A DNA stretch of 64,000 nucleotides from Candidatus Fermentibacterota bacterium. Lineage in GTDB: Bacteria; Fermentibacterota; Fermentibacteria; Fermentibacterales; Fermentibacteraceae. The notes beneath the pieces are model-generated. The model made no database searches and was not told where the DNA came from. It was given only the letters and a program-made list of their open reading frames with translations. This document shows positions 9,033-18,360 of this stretch, in pieces; position 1 is the stretch's first letter, and each line of letters begins with the position of its first letter. The stretch spans positions 1 through 64,000 of the forward strand of contig PDSZ01000049.1 of the NCBI GenBank assembly GCA_002748705.1, written 5' to 3'. Position numbers and translations under genes: made by a program.

Positions 9033-9137
9033 TTTTCCAATTCGGGGGTTTTTGCTCCTGAATATCAGAAATACTTTAGTAATACCGTATCTGGTGCTGC
9101 ATCACCGGTACAAAGCTGTGCTGATTGCGGAGGGACC

Positions 9138-10346
9138 ATGAGAAAATCACTTGCTTTGCTGCTGTTTGTGTCAGTTTTCCTGTTTGCTGTTTCATGCGGA
9201 GGAGAGGAACCTGCACCTGCAGTTGAAGAACAGAGAGAGGAAGTCACCGAAGAGTCCGTTGAAGGCCCCGATAACATTCCTGTTGAGGAAATTGACATTT
9301 ATGCTGAAGCTCCTGAGCTGAAGATTGGTTTTGTTAAGCAGGATCACCATTCAGCGGTTTTCGTATCAGCTCTTCGCTGCGAAGCTATGCATGAGTTGTA
9401 TCCTGTTTATCTTGTTCCTCTCGGCGAGACTTTTTACGCCCTCATAAAAAACAACGAGAAAATAGCCGAAGTTGAGTTCATCCAGTCACAGGGTGCAATA
9501 AATGTTCCCAACAATATGCAGGCCGGTCTTTTTGAGATTGGCTTCGGCGGTGTTTTACCATTTGCAGTAAGTTATGACCAGGGCAATCCTGTCAGCATAA
9601 TTGCTCCGCTGCACCAGCGGGGAGATATGCTGGTGGTTGCGTCTGATAACGAAACGGTGAACACATGGGACGATTTTGTTACCTGGGCATCCCAGTCTGA
9701 AGAACCTCTCACTGTAGGTTTCAAGAGCCCCAAAGCTGTTGCTCTGATCATTTTCCAGAGTGCTCTGACAGAGGCAGGTATTTCTTTTGCAATGTCCGGC
9801 GGCGATGTTGAGGGCGCAGACATTATTCTCTACAACGCGCAGGGTCAGCCCAACCTTAATCCTGCACTGCAGGAAGGCATTATAGATGCTTTCGTTTCAA
9901 ACAACCCTGCATGCGCCATGGCGGAGCATAACGGCATAGGTAAATGCGTTGCAGAGCTTTCTCTGCTGCCTCCAGGAGACTTTGAGAACCACCCGTGCTG
10001 CGCAATTGCTGCAACACATCAGGTTATGGAACAGAAGCCTGAAGAGGTTGCTGCAGCTCTTGAACTTTTTGCTTACGCCACTGATTACATAAACGAAAAT
10101 CCTGAAGATGCTGCAGCTGCTGCATCTGAATGGATCGGCACACCGGTTGAGGTTGAGGTCATTTCCATGGCAACCAGCCTTTATGACATGAATGTGACCG
10201 ATGAGTGGATGAGCAATATGAACCTGATACTTGAGCACACCAGATCTCTTGGCGCGTTCAGCGGACCTCTTATGGATGCTGATGATGCTTCCGAGCTGGA
10301 AATGATAACAGATTTCAGTCTTCTGCCTGAGAGATTTGTGCAGTAA
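9138..10346 (+). CDS. ABC transporter substrate-binding lipoprotein (NMT1/SsuA-like)
   Basis: A 402-residue protein with a lipoprotein signal ending 'LFAVSCGG', so the Cys at about residue 21 would be lipidated. An acidic linker precedes a periplasmic binding fold starting 'LKIGFVKQDHHSAV'. The fold pattern ('LKIGF', 'VEFIQSQGA', 'EIGFGGVLPFAVSYDQG', 'IDAFVSNNPACAMAE') resembles NMT1/SsuA/ThiY-type receptors for sulfonates, nitrate, bicarbonate or thiamine precursors. Specificity cannot be assigned. The GGAGGG ribosome site is at normal spacing. A small hairpin at 10358-10377 (AAACGAT/ATCGTTT) separates it from the permease gene and could raise the yield of the receptor relative to the membrane parts. 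Confidence 0.88.
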   Translation: MRKSLALLLFVSVFLFAVSCGGEEPAPAVEEQREEVTEESVEGPDNIPVEEIDIYAEAPELKIGFVKQDHHSAVFVSALRCEAMHELYPVYLVPLGETFYALIKNNEKIAEVEFIQSQGAINVPNNMQAGLFEIGFGGVLPFAVSYDQGNPVSIIAPLHQRGDMLVVASDNETVNTWDDFVTWASQSEEPLTVGFKSPKAVALIIFQSALTEAGISFAMSGGDVEGADIILYNAQGQPNLNPALQEGIIDAFVSNNPACAMAEHNGIGKCVAELSLLPPGDFENHPCCAIAATHQVMEQKPEEVAAALELFAYATDYINENPEDAAAAASEWIGTPVEVEVISMATSLYDMNVTDEWMSNMNLILEHTRSLGAFSGPLMDADDASELEMITDFSLLPERFVQ

Positions 10347-10384
10347 TCAAAAAGGTCAAACGATTTTCTGATCGTTTCGCAGGT

Positions 10385-11212
10385 ATGCTCCGGAAGGTTC
10401 GATCAAGCCTTCCGGGGCTCTTTCTGCCCATACTGATTCTACTCTTCTGGCAGTTCTATCCGGATTCACTTCTTTTGCCTCCGCCATCCCGTGTTCTTAA
10501 TGTGCTTTTGCATCCTGGAAGGGATCTTCTGAGCTGCAGTTCACTGTTGTGGAATACCGGGGTCAGTCTTATCAGGGTCACCATAGGACTGTTCTTCTCA
10601 ATACTTATCGGTACACCTGCAGGATTCTTCATGGGTGCCAGTTCCAGATTCAGAAAACTCACATCACCACTCACTGAGCTTGCCAGACCCCTTTCACCTC
10701 TTGCGCTTCTGCCTCTTTCCATTATTTTTTTCAAGGATACCACATTTACAGAGCTGTTTGGCCTCGATCATCTGAAATACTCAAGAAACATTCTTAATGA
10801 GCTTCAGGCGGGAATGGTATTCATTCTGGCATGGGGCGGTATTTTTCCTGTCATTCTGGAGACGATGCACGGTGTAAGGAGTGTTAGAAAGGTTCACATT
10901 GAAGCAGCCAGGGTTCTTGGTGCAGGGCGCTTCTTTATTTTCACAAATGTTCTGCTTCCTGCCTCTCTTCCGGATATTTTTACAGGTTACAGAATGGCTG
11001 TAGGACGATGCTGGATGGTTATAATTGCTGCTGAGATGCTTCCCGGTACCAATGCAGGTATCGGTTACCTTCTGAGATTTTCTTATCAGCTTTCAAGGCT
11101 GGATATCATGATAGCATGTATTTTCGTTATTGCTGTAATAGGTCTGTTCTTTTCGAGGGGTCTTGAGTATGCAGGAGAAAAGTGGATCAGGCTCAGGGCA
11201 AGGGAGCGATAA
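10385..11212 (+). CDS. ABC transporter permease (SsuC/TauC-type)
   Basis: A 275-residue membrane protein of the binding-protein-dependent BPD_transp_1 family. About six hydrophobic segments are visible, and the EAA loop reads 'IEAARVLGAGRFFIFTNVLLP', the contact site for the ATPase. The N-terminal 'LLFWQFYP' and 'LLPPPSRVL' are typical of nitrate/sulfonate/taurine permeases. Its stop (TAA) overlaps the ATG of the ATPase gene by one base, indicating translational coupling. The substrate is shared with the receptor and is unknown. Confidence 0.9.
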   Translation: MLRKVRSSLPGLFLPILILLFWQFYPDSLLLPPPSRVLNVLLHPGRDLLSCSSLLWNTGVSLIRVTIGLFFSILIGTPAGFFMGASSRFRKLTSPLTELARPLSPLALLPLSIIFFKDTTFTELFGLDHLKYSRNILNELQAGMVFILAWGGIFPVILETMHGVRSVRKVHIEAARVLGAGRFFIFTNVLLPASLPDIFTGYRMAVGRCWMVIIAAEMLPGTNAGIGYLLRFSYQLSRLDIMIACIFVIAVIGLFFSRGLEYAGEKWIRLRARER

Positions 11213-11997
11213 TGTCATTGTCCGTCAAAGGTGTCAGTAAATCATTTCAGACTCCATCAGGGGGTATAGTAAATGCCCTTGATAGTGTTGATCTTGCTGT
11301 TTCTGACGGGGAATTTATATGTCTGCTGGGACCTACCGGCTGCGGCAAGACAACACTTCTCAGAATACTTGCCGGTTTGGAGAAACCGGATTCAGGCACC
11401 GTCAGAATAGATTCACGACCGGGGTATGTATTTCAGCAGGGAGCGCTTTTTCCTTGGTTGACAGTGGCTTCCAATGTTTCTTTTTCACTCAGGGCACAGG
11501 GGGTTTCCAGAAAAGATGCTCTGCCGCGGTGTATGGAGGTTCTTGAAAAAGTCGGACTTCAGGATTTTGCCCACAGCTATCCTCACCAGCTGTCAGGGGG
11601 AATGCAGCAGAGAACCGCTCTGGCCAGGGGGCTGGTAACAGAACCGGATATTCTGCTTCTGGATGAACCCTTTGCATCCCTTGACGAGAGAACTGCAATG
11701 GTACTGCAGGACACTGTAAGGAACCTGTTCAGAAAACAGTCAACCACTGTGGTTTTTGTCACACACAATATCGAAGAAGCTGTTTATCTTGCAGACAGAA
11801 TACTTGTTATGGATAGCCGTCCAGGCAGAATAGTATGTAGCCTGATAATAAACCTTAAATGGCCGAGAAACAGGCTTTCAGAAGATTTTACCCGAATACT
11901 GCTTCAGGTTAGAAGAGCCTTTGAGGAATTGATTGACCCTGGCTTATCTTCCCTTTCTCAGATGCATGAAAAGAAGCAGAGCAATAGTATCAAGTGA
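11212..11997 (+). CDS. ABC transporter ATP-binding protein (SsuB/TauB-type)
   Basis: A 261-residue ATPase with Walker A 'GPTGCGKTT', signature 'LSGGMQQR', Walker B 'ILLLDEPFA' and a switch His in 'FVTHNIEEA'. The start at 11212 fits the overlap TAATG with the permease and a GGGAG ribosome site; an upstream in-frame ATG at 11182 would lie within the permease gene. It energises the importer of the two preceding genes. Its 3' end overlaps a small convergent ORF on the opposite strand. Confidence 0.92.
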   Translation: MSLSVKGVSKSFQTPSGGIVNALDSVDLAVSDGEFICLLGPTGCGKTTLLRILAGLEKPDSGTVRIDSRPGYVFQQGALFPWLTVASNVSFSLRAQGVSRKDALPRCMEVLEKVGLQDFAHSYPHQLSGGMQQRTALARGLVTEPDILLLDEPFASLDERTAMVLQDTVRNLFRKQSTTVVFVTHNIEEAVYLADRILVMDSRPGRIVCSLIINLKWPRNRLSEDFTRILLQVRRAFEELIDPGLSSLSQMHEKKQSNSIK

Positions 11998-12081
11998 TAC
12001 CAGTGTAGCAAGAGTCTGGCCATCGCCGTAATTGTTAACATTGAAGACAAACCTTAAAATAATGAATACAATGGTGCCCAT
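11944..12081 (-). CDS. Small membrane protein of 45 residues (hypothetical)
   Basis: A short ORF on the minus strand with a strong ribosome site (GGAGG at 12087-12091, five bases before the ATG). The product begins 'MGTIVFIILRFVFNV' and ends 'LLLFMHLRKGR'. It has two hydrophobic stretches around a polar 'NNYGDGQT' turn and a positively charged C-terminus, which fits a small hairpin membrane protein. It overlaps the last 54 bases of the ABC ATPase gene in convergent orientation. No family is recognised. The hydrophobic design and the good ribosome site argue that it is real, but it needs conservation evidence. Confidence 0.45.
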   Translation of the reverse strand: MGTIVFIILRFVFNVNNYGDGQTLATLVSLDTIALLLFMHLRKGR

Positions 12082-12198
12082 ATGCCCCTCCTGACTGTTA
12101 CTGTGTCCGACGAACCCATGCCGGATTCTTTCAATACATTATATTAACACTCCGTAAACCATAAGACAAGCTGATTCTGAAAGGTTGGTAGCGCTTCT

Positions 12199-13299
12199 TT
12201 GGACAGAAGAAGAATCCTGTTCCGTGGAAACTCCCTGTCCTTTTCAGGCAGGTTTACAGTAGCAGATCTGCATAATGTCAGCAGAGCCCTTGAAGGCCTT
12301 CCTGATACTCCTGTTGAAATAGACCTTTCTCGCTGCGATGCTCTTGATACAGGGGTAGCAGCCAGAATCTGGTCTTTCTATGAGGCCAGAAAAAGCCGAA
12401 ACAGGAAGGTTATTCTGAGGATTCCTGATCCTGAAATGGCTGAAATCTTTGAGCGTTTCAGGGAGATTGACAGGGTTCCTCCCAGATTCGTTTCCAAAAA
12501 GAATCTTAAGTATCACTTCAATGATATCGGGCAGAATGTTTACGAGTCCTGGAAGCTGCTCACAGGTCTGATGACTTTTTCCGTACAGGCTATCAGGGCT
12601 CTCTTCTCAGGAAGGGTAAGAGGTTCCATGACTGCCTACTACATGGAGCAGGCAGGAGTAATGGCTATTCCCATCATCGTAACTCTCAACTGGCTCATGG
12701 GAGTAGTTCTGGGTTATCAGGCAGGCTACCAGATGCAGCAGTTCGGCGCAGAACTGTTTATGCCTGCCCTTCTGGCTTACAGTATCTGCTGGGAGATAGG
12801 TCCCATGATGACAGCTGTTCTGGTTGCAGGAAGATCAGGTTCAGCTTTTGCGGCAGAGATAGGCACTATGAAGGTCAGGCAGGAGATAGACGCCCTTGAG
12901 GTTATGGGTTTCAACCTTTACGGATATGTTGTTACTCCCAAAATGATTGCTCTGTTTGTGGTCATGCCGCTGCTTATCTCAATAGCTAATTTCGCAGGTA
13001 TGGCCGGAGGGCTTGCAGCAGGCGGGCTTTTTCTGGGAATGCCTGCTGAAGTTTACATGGAAGAAGCAAGGAAGGCTCTTATACCGTTCGACCTTTACTG
13101 GGGAGTTATCAAGAGCTTCTTTTTCTCTGCGATTATAGCAATTACAGGTTCGTTCATGGGAATGAGGGTTCGGGGAGGTCCGGCTTCTGTAGGCAAAGCA
13201 ACCACCTCTGCTGTGGTTGTCAGCATCTTTCTGGTTATTCTGGTTGATGCTCTGCTCTCCCTTATTTTCATTCACCTCAGACCGGGACTTCAGATATGA
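12199..13299 (+). CDS. mlaE: MlaE-type phospholipid transport permease with N-terminal STAS domain
   Basis: A 366-residue fusion. Residues ~10-95 form a STAS/MlaB-like domain ('SGRFTVADLHNV', 'EIDLSRCDALDTG'). Residues ~105-366 form an MlaE/YrbE permease ('MTAYYMEQAGVMAIPIIV', 'SICWEIGPMMTAVLVAGRSGSAFAAEIGTM', split over conserved loops). Because a stop lies in frame 21 bases upstream, the TTG at 12199 is the only plausible start; it is weakly supported by AAAGG. The product is the membrane part of an MCE system moving glycerophospholipids between inner and outer membranes. It overlaps mlaF by four bases. Confidence 0.93.
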   Translation: MDRRRILFRGNSLSFSGRFTVADLHNVSRALEGLPDTPVEIDLSRCDALDTGVAARIWSFYEARKSRNRKVILRIPDPEMAEIFERFREIDRVPPRFVSKKNLKYHFNDIGQNVYESWKLLTGLMTFSVQAIRALFSGRVRGSMTAYYMEQAGVMAIPIIVTLNWLMGVVLGYQAGYQMQQFGAELFMPALLAYSICWEIGPMMTAVLVAGRSGSAFAAEIGTMKVRQEIDALEVMGFNLYGYVVTPKMIALFVVMPLLISIANFAGMAGGLAAGGLFLGMPAEVYMEEARKALIPFDLYWGVIKSFFFSAIIAITGSFMGMRVRGGPASVGKATTSAVVVSIFLVILVDALLSLIFIHLRPGLQI

Positions 13300-14045
13300 G
13301 CAGAGCCATTATAGAGGTGGATAACCTAACCGGAGGCTATGATGAAGTACCTGTTCTGAAGAATGTCTCAATGGATGTTTACAGCGGTGAGGTTCTTGTT
13401 ATAGCAGGAAAGAGCGGCTGCGGCAAATCCACAATAATGAGGTATCTTATTGGTCTTCAGAAACCTGACGGCGGAAGAATTCTCTTCGACAGGCAGGATA
13501 TATGGGAGTCGGCAGAAATCCTTGCTGCAGCCAGAAGAAGATGGGGAGTTCTCTTTCAGTCAGGAGCTCTTCTAGGTAATCTCACTGTGCTGGAAAATGT
13601 GATACTTCCAATGTCTGAATTCACAGATCTTACAAGGCACGAGATGACAGATGTGGCCATGAGCAAGCTTGAAATGGTCGGTATGCTCCATGCTGCGTAC
13701 GATAATCCCCTTGAGATATCAGGAGGAATGCAGAAGAGAGCCGCTCTTGCAAGAGCAATGGCTCTTGACCCTGAAGTTCTGTTTTTTGACGAACCTTCTG
13801 CCGGTCTGGATCCTGTGACCAGCGCTGAGCTGGATAAGACTATACTCTCAGTGAACAGGAATCAGGGAACTACTCTCATCATTGTAACTCACGAACTTGA
13901 AAGCATACACGCCATATCAGACAGGGTGGTGATGCTTGATCCGGAGGAAAAGGGCATTATTGCCACAGGAAGTGCCGGTGACCTGGCTGCAAATTCCACC
14001 GATCCCCGGGTAATCGATTTTTTCAGAAGAAAGACTGGAGACTGA
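13296..14045 (+). CDS. mlaF: MlaF-type ATP-binding protein of MCE lipid transporter
   Basis: A 249-residue ABC ATPase with Walker A 'AGKSGCGKST', signature 'ISGGMQKRAALARAM', Walker B 'VLFFDEPSAGLDPV' and switch His in 'IVTHELESIHAI'. The 'GGMQKR' signature and 'SAGLDPV' are typical of MlaF/Ttg2A rather than importers. It overlaps mlaE by four bases, and mlaD follows after one base. It powers lipid movement through the MlaE permease. Confidence 0.93.
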   Translation: MSRAIIEVDNLTGGYDEVPVLKNVSMDVYSGEVLVIAGKSGCGKSTIMRYLIGLQKPDGGRILFDRQDIWESAEILAAARRRWGVLFQSGALLGNLTVLENVILPMSEFTDLTRHEMTDVAMSKLEMVGMLHAAYDNPLEISGGMQKRAALARAMALDPEVLFFDEPSAGLDPVTSAELDKTILSVNRNQGTTLIIVTHELESIHAISDRVVMLDPEEKGIIATGSAGDLAANSTDPRVIDFFRRKTGD

Positions 14046-14046
14046 A

Positions 14047-14928
14047 ATGGCACTGAGAGCTAACAGAGTCCGTCTGGGAATCTTCTTCGTTTTGATAATG
14101 GGCATATTTATTACAGGTATCTTCTGGGTTGCCGGAGGTTTCAGCAGCCCTGTTACCACCAGCTATGCCTGTTACTTCGGATGGAGTGTAGGCGGATTGA
14201 ATGTGGGAAGCACTGTAGAATACAACGGAGTGCCGGTAGGGTCGGTCTCCGCTATAGAGATAGCTCCTGACGGAAGGCTGGTGAAGGTTGTTCTGAACCT
14301 GGAAGACGACAAGTTCAGAGTTGATGATACCATTGTTGCTTCGCTGTTCTTCACTGGAATTACCGGTCTACAGGATATCAATCTGGAGAGCCTTCCTGAT
14401 TCAGTGGAAAGGCTGTGGAGTGAAGACCAGCTCACATTCGAATCTGATATGCCTGTTGTACCGGTCAGGTCCGGTACAGTGCAGTCCGTGGCATCAGGGC
14501 TCAACGCTGTATTCCAGTCAATGGCTCAGGTGGATATGAAAGAGCTTAACGACCAGACAATAAGAGCGCTTACCAGAATGAACGATCTTCTTGACAGCGT
14601 AGAAAACGATTCGGTGGCTGTAAGGCTCAGCAGAACAATTGATAATTTTGATGCTGTTCTGGTTACATACAATGATTTGGGGAACGAACTTACCGCGGCG
14701 ATCAGGGATGCCAGGGAAGATGCTGAACCGATCGTGGAAGACTTGAAGGAGTTCACCGGTGAACTTGACAATCTTTCAGAACAGCTGAACATGATGGGGG
14801 CTGACCTCCATAACACTTTTAATGTAACAAACTCTATACTTCAGGAGATAAGAGAACTTCTGCCGAATGTTAACCGTTTGCTTGACGGTTTTTCCGGTGG
14901 TTACAGAGGAGAGGAAATCTGGCAATGA
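14047..14928 (+). CDS. mlaD: MlaD-type MCE-domain protein
   Basis: A 293-residue protein with one N-terminal transmembrane anchor (about residues 10-32) and an MCE domain at ~40-120 ('GLNVGSTVEYNGVPVGSV', 'FFTGITGLQDINL'). A long helical region follows, ending near 'NVNRLLDGF'. MCE proteins form hexameric rings or tubes that carry lipids across the periplasm. The helical tail of ~170 residues is longer than in E. coli MlaD and resembles longer tube-forming MCE proteins, which suggests a longer periplasmic tube (inference). Confidence 0.92.
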   Translation: MALRANRVRLGIFFVLIMGIFITGIFWVAGGFSSPVTTSYACYFGWSVGGLNVGSTVEYNGVPVGSVSAIEIAPDGRLVKVVLNLEDDKFRVDDTIVASLFFTGITGLQDINLESLPDSVERLWSEDQLTFESDMPVVPVRSGTVQSVASGLNAVFQSMAQVDMKELNDQTIRALTRMNDLLDSVENDSVAVRLSRTIDNFDAVLVTYNDLGNELTAAIRDAREDAEPIVEDLKEFTGELDNLSEQLNMMGADLHNTFNVTNSILQEIRELLPNVNRLLDGFSGGYRGEEIWQ

Positions 14929-15539
14929 CAAAAACCATTCTGTATTCAGTTTCTGCTTTGCTTCTCATCACAGGCTGTATTACAGTGAATGTTCCCCTGG
15001 GAGGAAGCGAAACTGCACCGGCCAGTCAGTGGACCATTGACTGGGATAAACCTGAAAACATGAGAACCCCTGCAGCATCCAGTGCAATTAGGGTCAGAGA
15101 CCTTGAAGCCTCAGGAAGCTATCAGCTTTCAGGTATGGTTGTCAGACACGCTGATGGAACAATCATGGAGAGTTCTGATAACAGGTGGGCAGCCAGACCC
15201 GGTGCCATGCTGAGTGAAATGCTGGCAAGAGATCTGATGGCAGAAGGCAGTTTTCCGGCGGTATTCAGAACTGCTGCAACGGTTAATAATCTGTTAACTG
15301 TCGAGGGTTATGTAAGGGAGTTCGGTGCCACTCAGGTTGACAGCGCAACCTGGGTAGCTGTTTTTGATGTGGATGTTACCCTTCTTGGAGACAGAGGTTC
15401 AACTGTAATCATGCAGAGGAACTACAGATATGAGAGACTGATGCCGGCGCCTGGATTTTCTGAAATGGTTGAACAGATGGAGAGACTTTCTTCCAGATGG
15501 TCGGAGGAAGTAAGAGAAGACATAAGAAACAGCATTTAG
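14925..15539 (+). CDS. ABC-type transport auxiliary lipoprotein (PqiC/LetC-like)
   Basis: A 204-residue lipoprotein with lipobox 'LLLITGC'. The mature part has the PqiC/ABC-auxiliary pattern: a periplasmic alpha/beta region with 'AAPGAML-E--ARDL' style spacing ('WAARPGAMLSEMLARDLMAEG') and later 'VEGYVREFG'. It overlaps mlaD by four bases and closes the mla operon. PqiC-type lipoproteins link MCE tubes to the outer membrane. Assignment is by weak pattern plus operon position. Confidence 0.75.
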   Translation: MTKTILYSVSALLLITGCITVNVPLGGSETAPASQWTIDWDKPENMRTPAASSAIRVRDLEASGSYQLSGMVVRHADGTIMESSDNRWAARPGAMLSEMLARDLMAEGSFPAVFRTAATVNNLLTVEGYVREFGATQVDSATWVAVFDVDVTLLGDRGSTVIMQRNYRYERLMPAPGFSEMVEQMERLSSRWSEEVREDIRNSI

Positions 15540-15561
15540 CTGCTAACAGAAGGGGACTGAT

Positions 15562-16479
15562 TTGGGTCTTTTTCAGAAGAAGAAAAAAACAGTCATCGGT
15601 GGTTCAGCAGGAAGAAGAACTCCTCCTTTTGACAATATGAACAATTTCATAGTGGTTATTCTGGACAGCTGCAGATACGATTCGTTCATGAAGGCAGCTC
15701 CAAAAACCATTATGAAGCTGGGAGAAACCGAGGCAAGGTACAGCTACGCAAGCTGGACAGCCCCGTCACATTACAACCTGCTCATGGGGCTGGTTCCACA
15801 CACAAGCCCTTCAGGGGTATTTGCCAGCGAGTACTACAAGCATGATTTTGTGAAGTATAACGAGAGGCTCGGAGCAGACGGCATTGAGTTCAAGAGCCTT
15901 GTTCCAAGGCTCTGGCTGCCTGACTACCTCCGTGATTCCCTGGGATACAGAACACATGCAATGGTATCACTGCCGGTTCTTAACAGCATGACCCCTGTAA
16001 ACAGAGGATTTGACACATTCAGGCTCATGGACAAGCACAACGACATGAATGCCATGCTTGACCTTATGACATTCCCTTCCGACAGGCCCAGTTTCTATAT
16101 GCTCAATGTGGGAGAAACCCATTATCCCTATGCCAGACCAACTGAATCTGAAAACGACTGGCCCAGAATCAGCGGTGTTCACGGTGTGTTCAAGCACCTT
16201 GACGATCACCTTATAGACGGCGCAGTTCAGGAGAGCACAAGCGGTTCCAGATTCTTTGACCAGAAGGAGATGGATATGCTCCAGGCAAGGCAGGTGGACA
16301 CTGTCGAGTATCTGGACAGCGTGTTTGAAAGGCTCTTCGACATTGTACCGGAAAACACATGGATTACAGTCACAGCGGATCACGGAGAACTCTTCGGAGA
16401 GGAAGGCTACTTCGGCCACGGTCCCATACATCATGAAAAAGTTTTTCAGGTTCCGTTCCTGGAAGGCAGGATTCGATAA
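15562..16479 (+). CDS. Sulfatase/alkaline-phosphatase-fold hydrolase, soluble
   Basis: A 305-residue protein starting at TTG with an AAGGGG ribosome site. It shows the metal-site motifs of the sulfatase superfamily: 'FIVVILDSCRYDS' (first Asp pair), 'SWTAPSHYNLLMG' (nucleophile region, a Thr/Ser rather than sulfatase Cys), 'TADHGELFGE' and 'GHGPIHHEKVFQVPF'. There is no signal peptide and no membrane domain, so it is probably cytoplasmic. A Thr nucleophile points to phosphoryl-transfer or phosphodiesterase chemistry rather than sulfate-ester hydrolysis (inference). It is shorter than typical sulfatases because the C-terminal subdomain is missing. It lies between the mla operon and htpG. Confidence 0.8.
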   Translation: MGLFQKKKKTVIGGSAGRRTPPFDNMNNFIVVILDSCRYDSFMKAAPKTIMKLGETEARYSYASWTAPSHYNLLMGLVPHTSPSGVFASEYYKHDFVKYNERLGADGIEFKSLVPRLWLPDYLRDSLGYRTHAMVSLPVLNSMTPVNRGFDTFRLMDKHNDMNAMLDLMTFPSDRPSFYMLNVGETHYPYARPTESENDWPRISGVHGVFKHLDDHLIDGAVQESTSGSRFFDQKEMDMLQARQVDTVEYLDSVFERLFDIVPENTWITVTADHGELFGEEGYFGHGPIHHEKVFQVPFLEGRIR

Positions 16480-16493
16480 AGGAGAACGAGGAA

Positions 16494-18338
16494 ATGCCAG
16501 GTCACAGATCACTTAAATTCAAGGCTGAAACAAAAAAAGTACTGGATCTTGTCATCAACAGTCTCTATTCCAACAGGGACATATTTCTGAGAGAGCTGAT
16601 TTCAAACGCTTCCGATGCAATCGACAGGCTGAGGTTTCTGGCACTTGATGACGATTCCCTGACCTCAGAGGGCTATGCCCCTGAGATAGTCACAAAGGCA
16701 GACAAGGAAGGCAGGACTCTCACAATTACTGACAACGGTGTGGGTATGAATCGGGATGACTTGAAGGTATGTCTTGGAACAGTGGCTTCTTCAGGTACTC
16801 TCAAGTTTCTTGAGGACGCCGCTTCAGGAGCGGTTAAACCTGAACTGATAGGCCAATTCGGTGTTGGTTTCTACTCTGCTTTCATGGTAGCCGATTCGGT
16901 AACTGTGAAGACCCGAAAAGCAGGGGAAACTGATTGCTGGATATGGAAGAGTACCGGAGAAGAGGAGTACACCATAGGCGAAGGTTCCGGTTTTGAAACT
17001 GGAACTTCAGTAATACTCCACATGAAAGAGGATGCAGAGGAATATCTCTCTGAGTGGAAGATAAGATCCCTTGTGAGCCACTACTCCGACTTCGTAGGTA
17101 ATCCGGTTTTTCTTGAAAAAGCCGGAGATGCAGAAGAGGGTACAGAAAAGGAGCAGCTGAACAAGGGAATGCCTGTATGGCTGAGGAATCCCTCTGAAGT
17201 GGAAGACAGTGAGTACAGCGCATTCTACTCCCATCTCACCCATGATCACTCAGAGCCTATGGACAGGTTCTGGTATCACGGAGAGGGAACAACCGAGTTC
17301 CACGCGCTTATCTTTACCCCTGCCACAAGGGGAATGGATCTGATGATTCCCGACAGGCGACCGGGGCTCAGCCTCTACGCCAGAAAAGTAATGATAATGG
17401 AGAGAGCCGATACCATTCTTCCCAGGTATCTTCATTTCTTCAGAGGGGTTGTTGAGAGCCCCGATGTATCTCTTAATGTTTCAAGAGAAATGCTTCAGCA
17501 GGATCGTGTGCTTCTTACAATAAGCAAGGTTCTTACACGAAAGATTATAGACCACCTTTCAGATATGATGGATGATGAACCGGAGAGATACAGAGAGTTC
17601 TTCGCACAGTACGGTGATTTTCTCAAGGAAGGTGTCTATTCCGATTACGAACGAAAAGAGGAACTGGCTTCTCTTCTTATGTTCCACCTTGCCGGCTCTG
17701 AAGAGATGAAAAGCCTTTCTTCAATAAGCGAAAGTGTCCATGAGGAAGGTACCATCAGTTACCTTGCAGGCGCTTCTCTGGAAGAACTTAGGAATTCGCC
17801 GCATCTTGAGTCAGCAGGAGATGACCCTGTTATCTTCCTTTACGGCCCTGTAGACCTTATTGCAGTTGAGGCTCTCGGTGAGTTCAAAGGGAGAAAACTG
17901 GTAAATCTTGCCAGTGAAGCCACTGAATCAACCATGTCTCAGGAGATGAAGACAGCCAGAGAAGAGGCAGAGAAGGAGCATTCCACTCTGATGACCTCTA
18001 TCAGGGAGATACTGGGTAACAGGGTGGCAGGAGTGAGATTTTCACCCAGACTGAGAGAAACACCCTGCATTCTTGTCTCCTCCCAGGATGATCCCGGTGA
18101 GATGATGCGAATGATGATGCGGGCAATGAACCAGGAGCAGCCCCAGTCAAAGAAAGTTCTGGAACTGAATCCTTCACATCCGCTGATTGAATCCCTGGAG
18201 ACCCTTCAGAAGTCTGACGATGATCTGTTCAAGGAGAAGGTGGGTATGGTACTTGAGCTTGCAAGGGTTCTTTCAGGATTGAAACCGGAAGATCCGGCGG
18301 CATTCGGCAGGTTTGTAGCTTCACAGATGGTCAACTGA
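16494..18338 (+). CDS. htpG: Chaperone HtpG (Hsp90)
   Basis: A 614-residue Hsp90 chaperone. The GHKL ATPase domain begins with 'FLRELISNASDAIDRLR', followed by 'DNGVGM' and 'IGQFGVGFYSAFMV'. The middle domain has 'LNVSREMLQQD', whose Arg contacts ATP. The C-terminal dimerisation region ends with 'DPAAFGRFVASQMV'. Length and motifs are normal for the bacterial family. The ribosome site GAGGAA precedes the ATG by normal spacing. Confidence 0.97.
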   Translation: MPGHRSLKFKAETKKVLDLVINSLYSNRDIFLRELISNASDAIDRLRFLALDDDSLTSEGYAPEIVTKADKEGRTLTITDNGVGMNRDDLKVCLGTVASSGTLKFLEDAASGAVKPELIGQFGVGFYSAFMVADSVTVKTRKAGETDCWIWKSTGEEEYTIGEGSGFETGTSVILHMKEDAEEYLSEWKIRSLVSHYSDFVGNPVFLEKAGDAEEGTEKEQLNKGMPVWLRNPSEVEDSEYSAFYSHLTHDHSEPMDRFWYHGEGTTEFHALIFTPATRGMDLMIPDRRPGLSLYARKVMIMERADTILPRYLHFFRGVVESPDVSLNVSREMLQQDRVLLTISKVLTRKIIDHLSDMMDDEPERYREFFAQYGDFLKEGVYSDYERKEELASLLMFHLAGSEEMKSLSSISESVHEEGTISYLAGASLEELRNSPHLESAGDDPVIFLYGPVDLIAVEALGEFKGRKLVNLASEATESTMSQEMKTAREEAEKEHSTLMTSIREILGNRVAGVRFSPRLRETPCILVSSQDDPGEMMRMMMRAMNQEQPQSKKVLELNPSHPLIESLETLQKSDDDLFKEKVGMVLELARVLSGLKPEDPAAFGRFVASQMVN

Positions 18339-18360
18339 CAGCAGTAGGAGAAGAAGTATT

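Noticed and set aside
9039..9137. Riboswitch in the leader of the NMT1-type ABC importer
   Set aside because: I looked for TPP, cobalamin, guanidine and SAM signature motifs and found only a weak GGTG/CACC hairpin; not enough to call.
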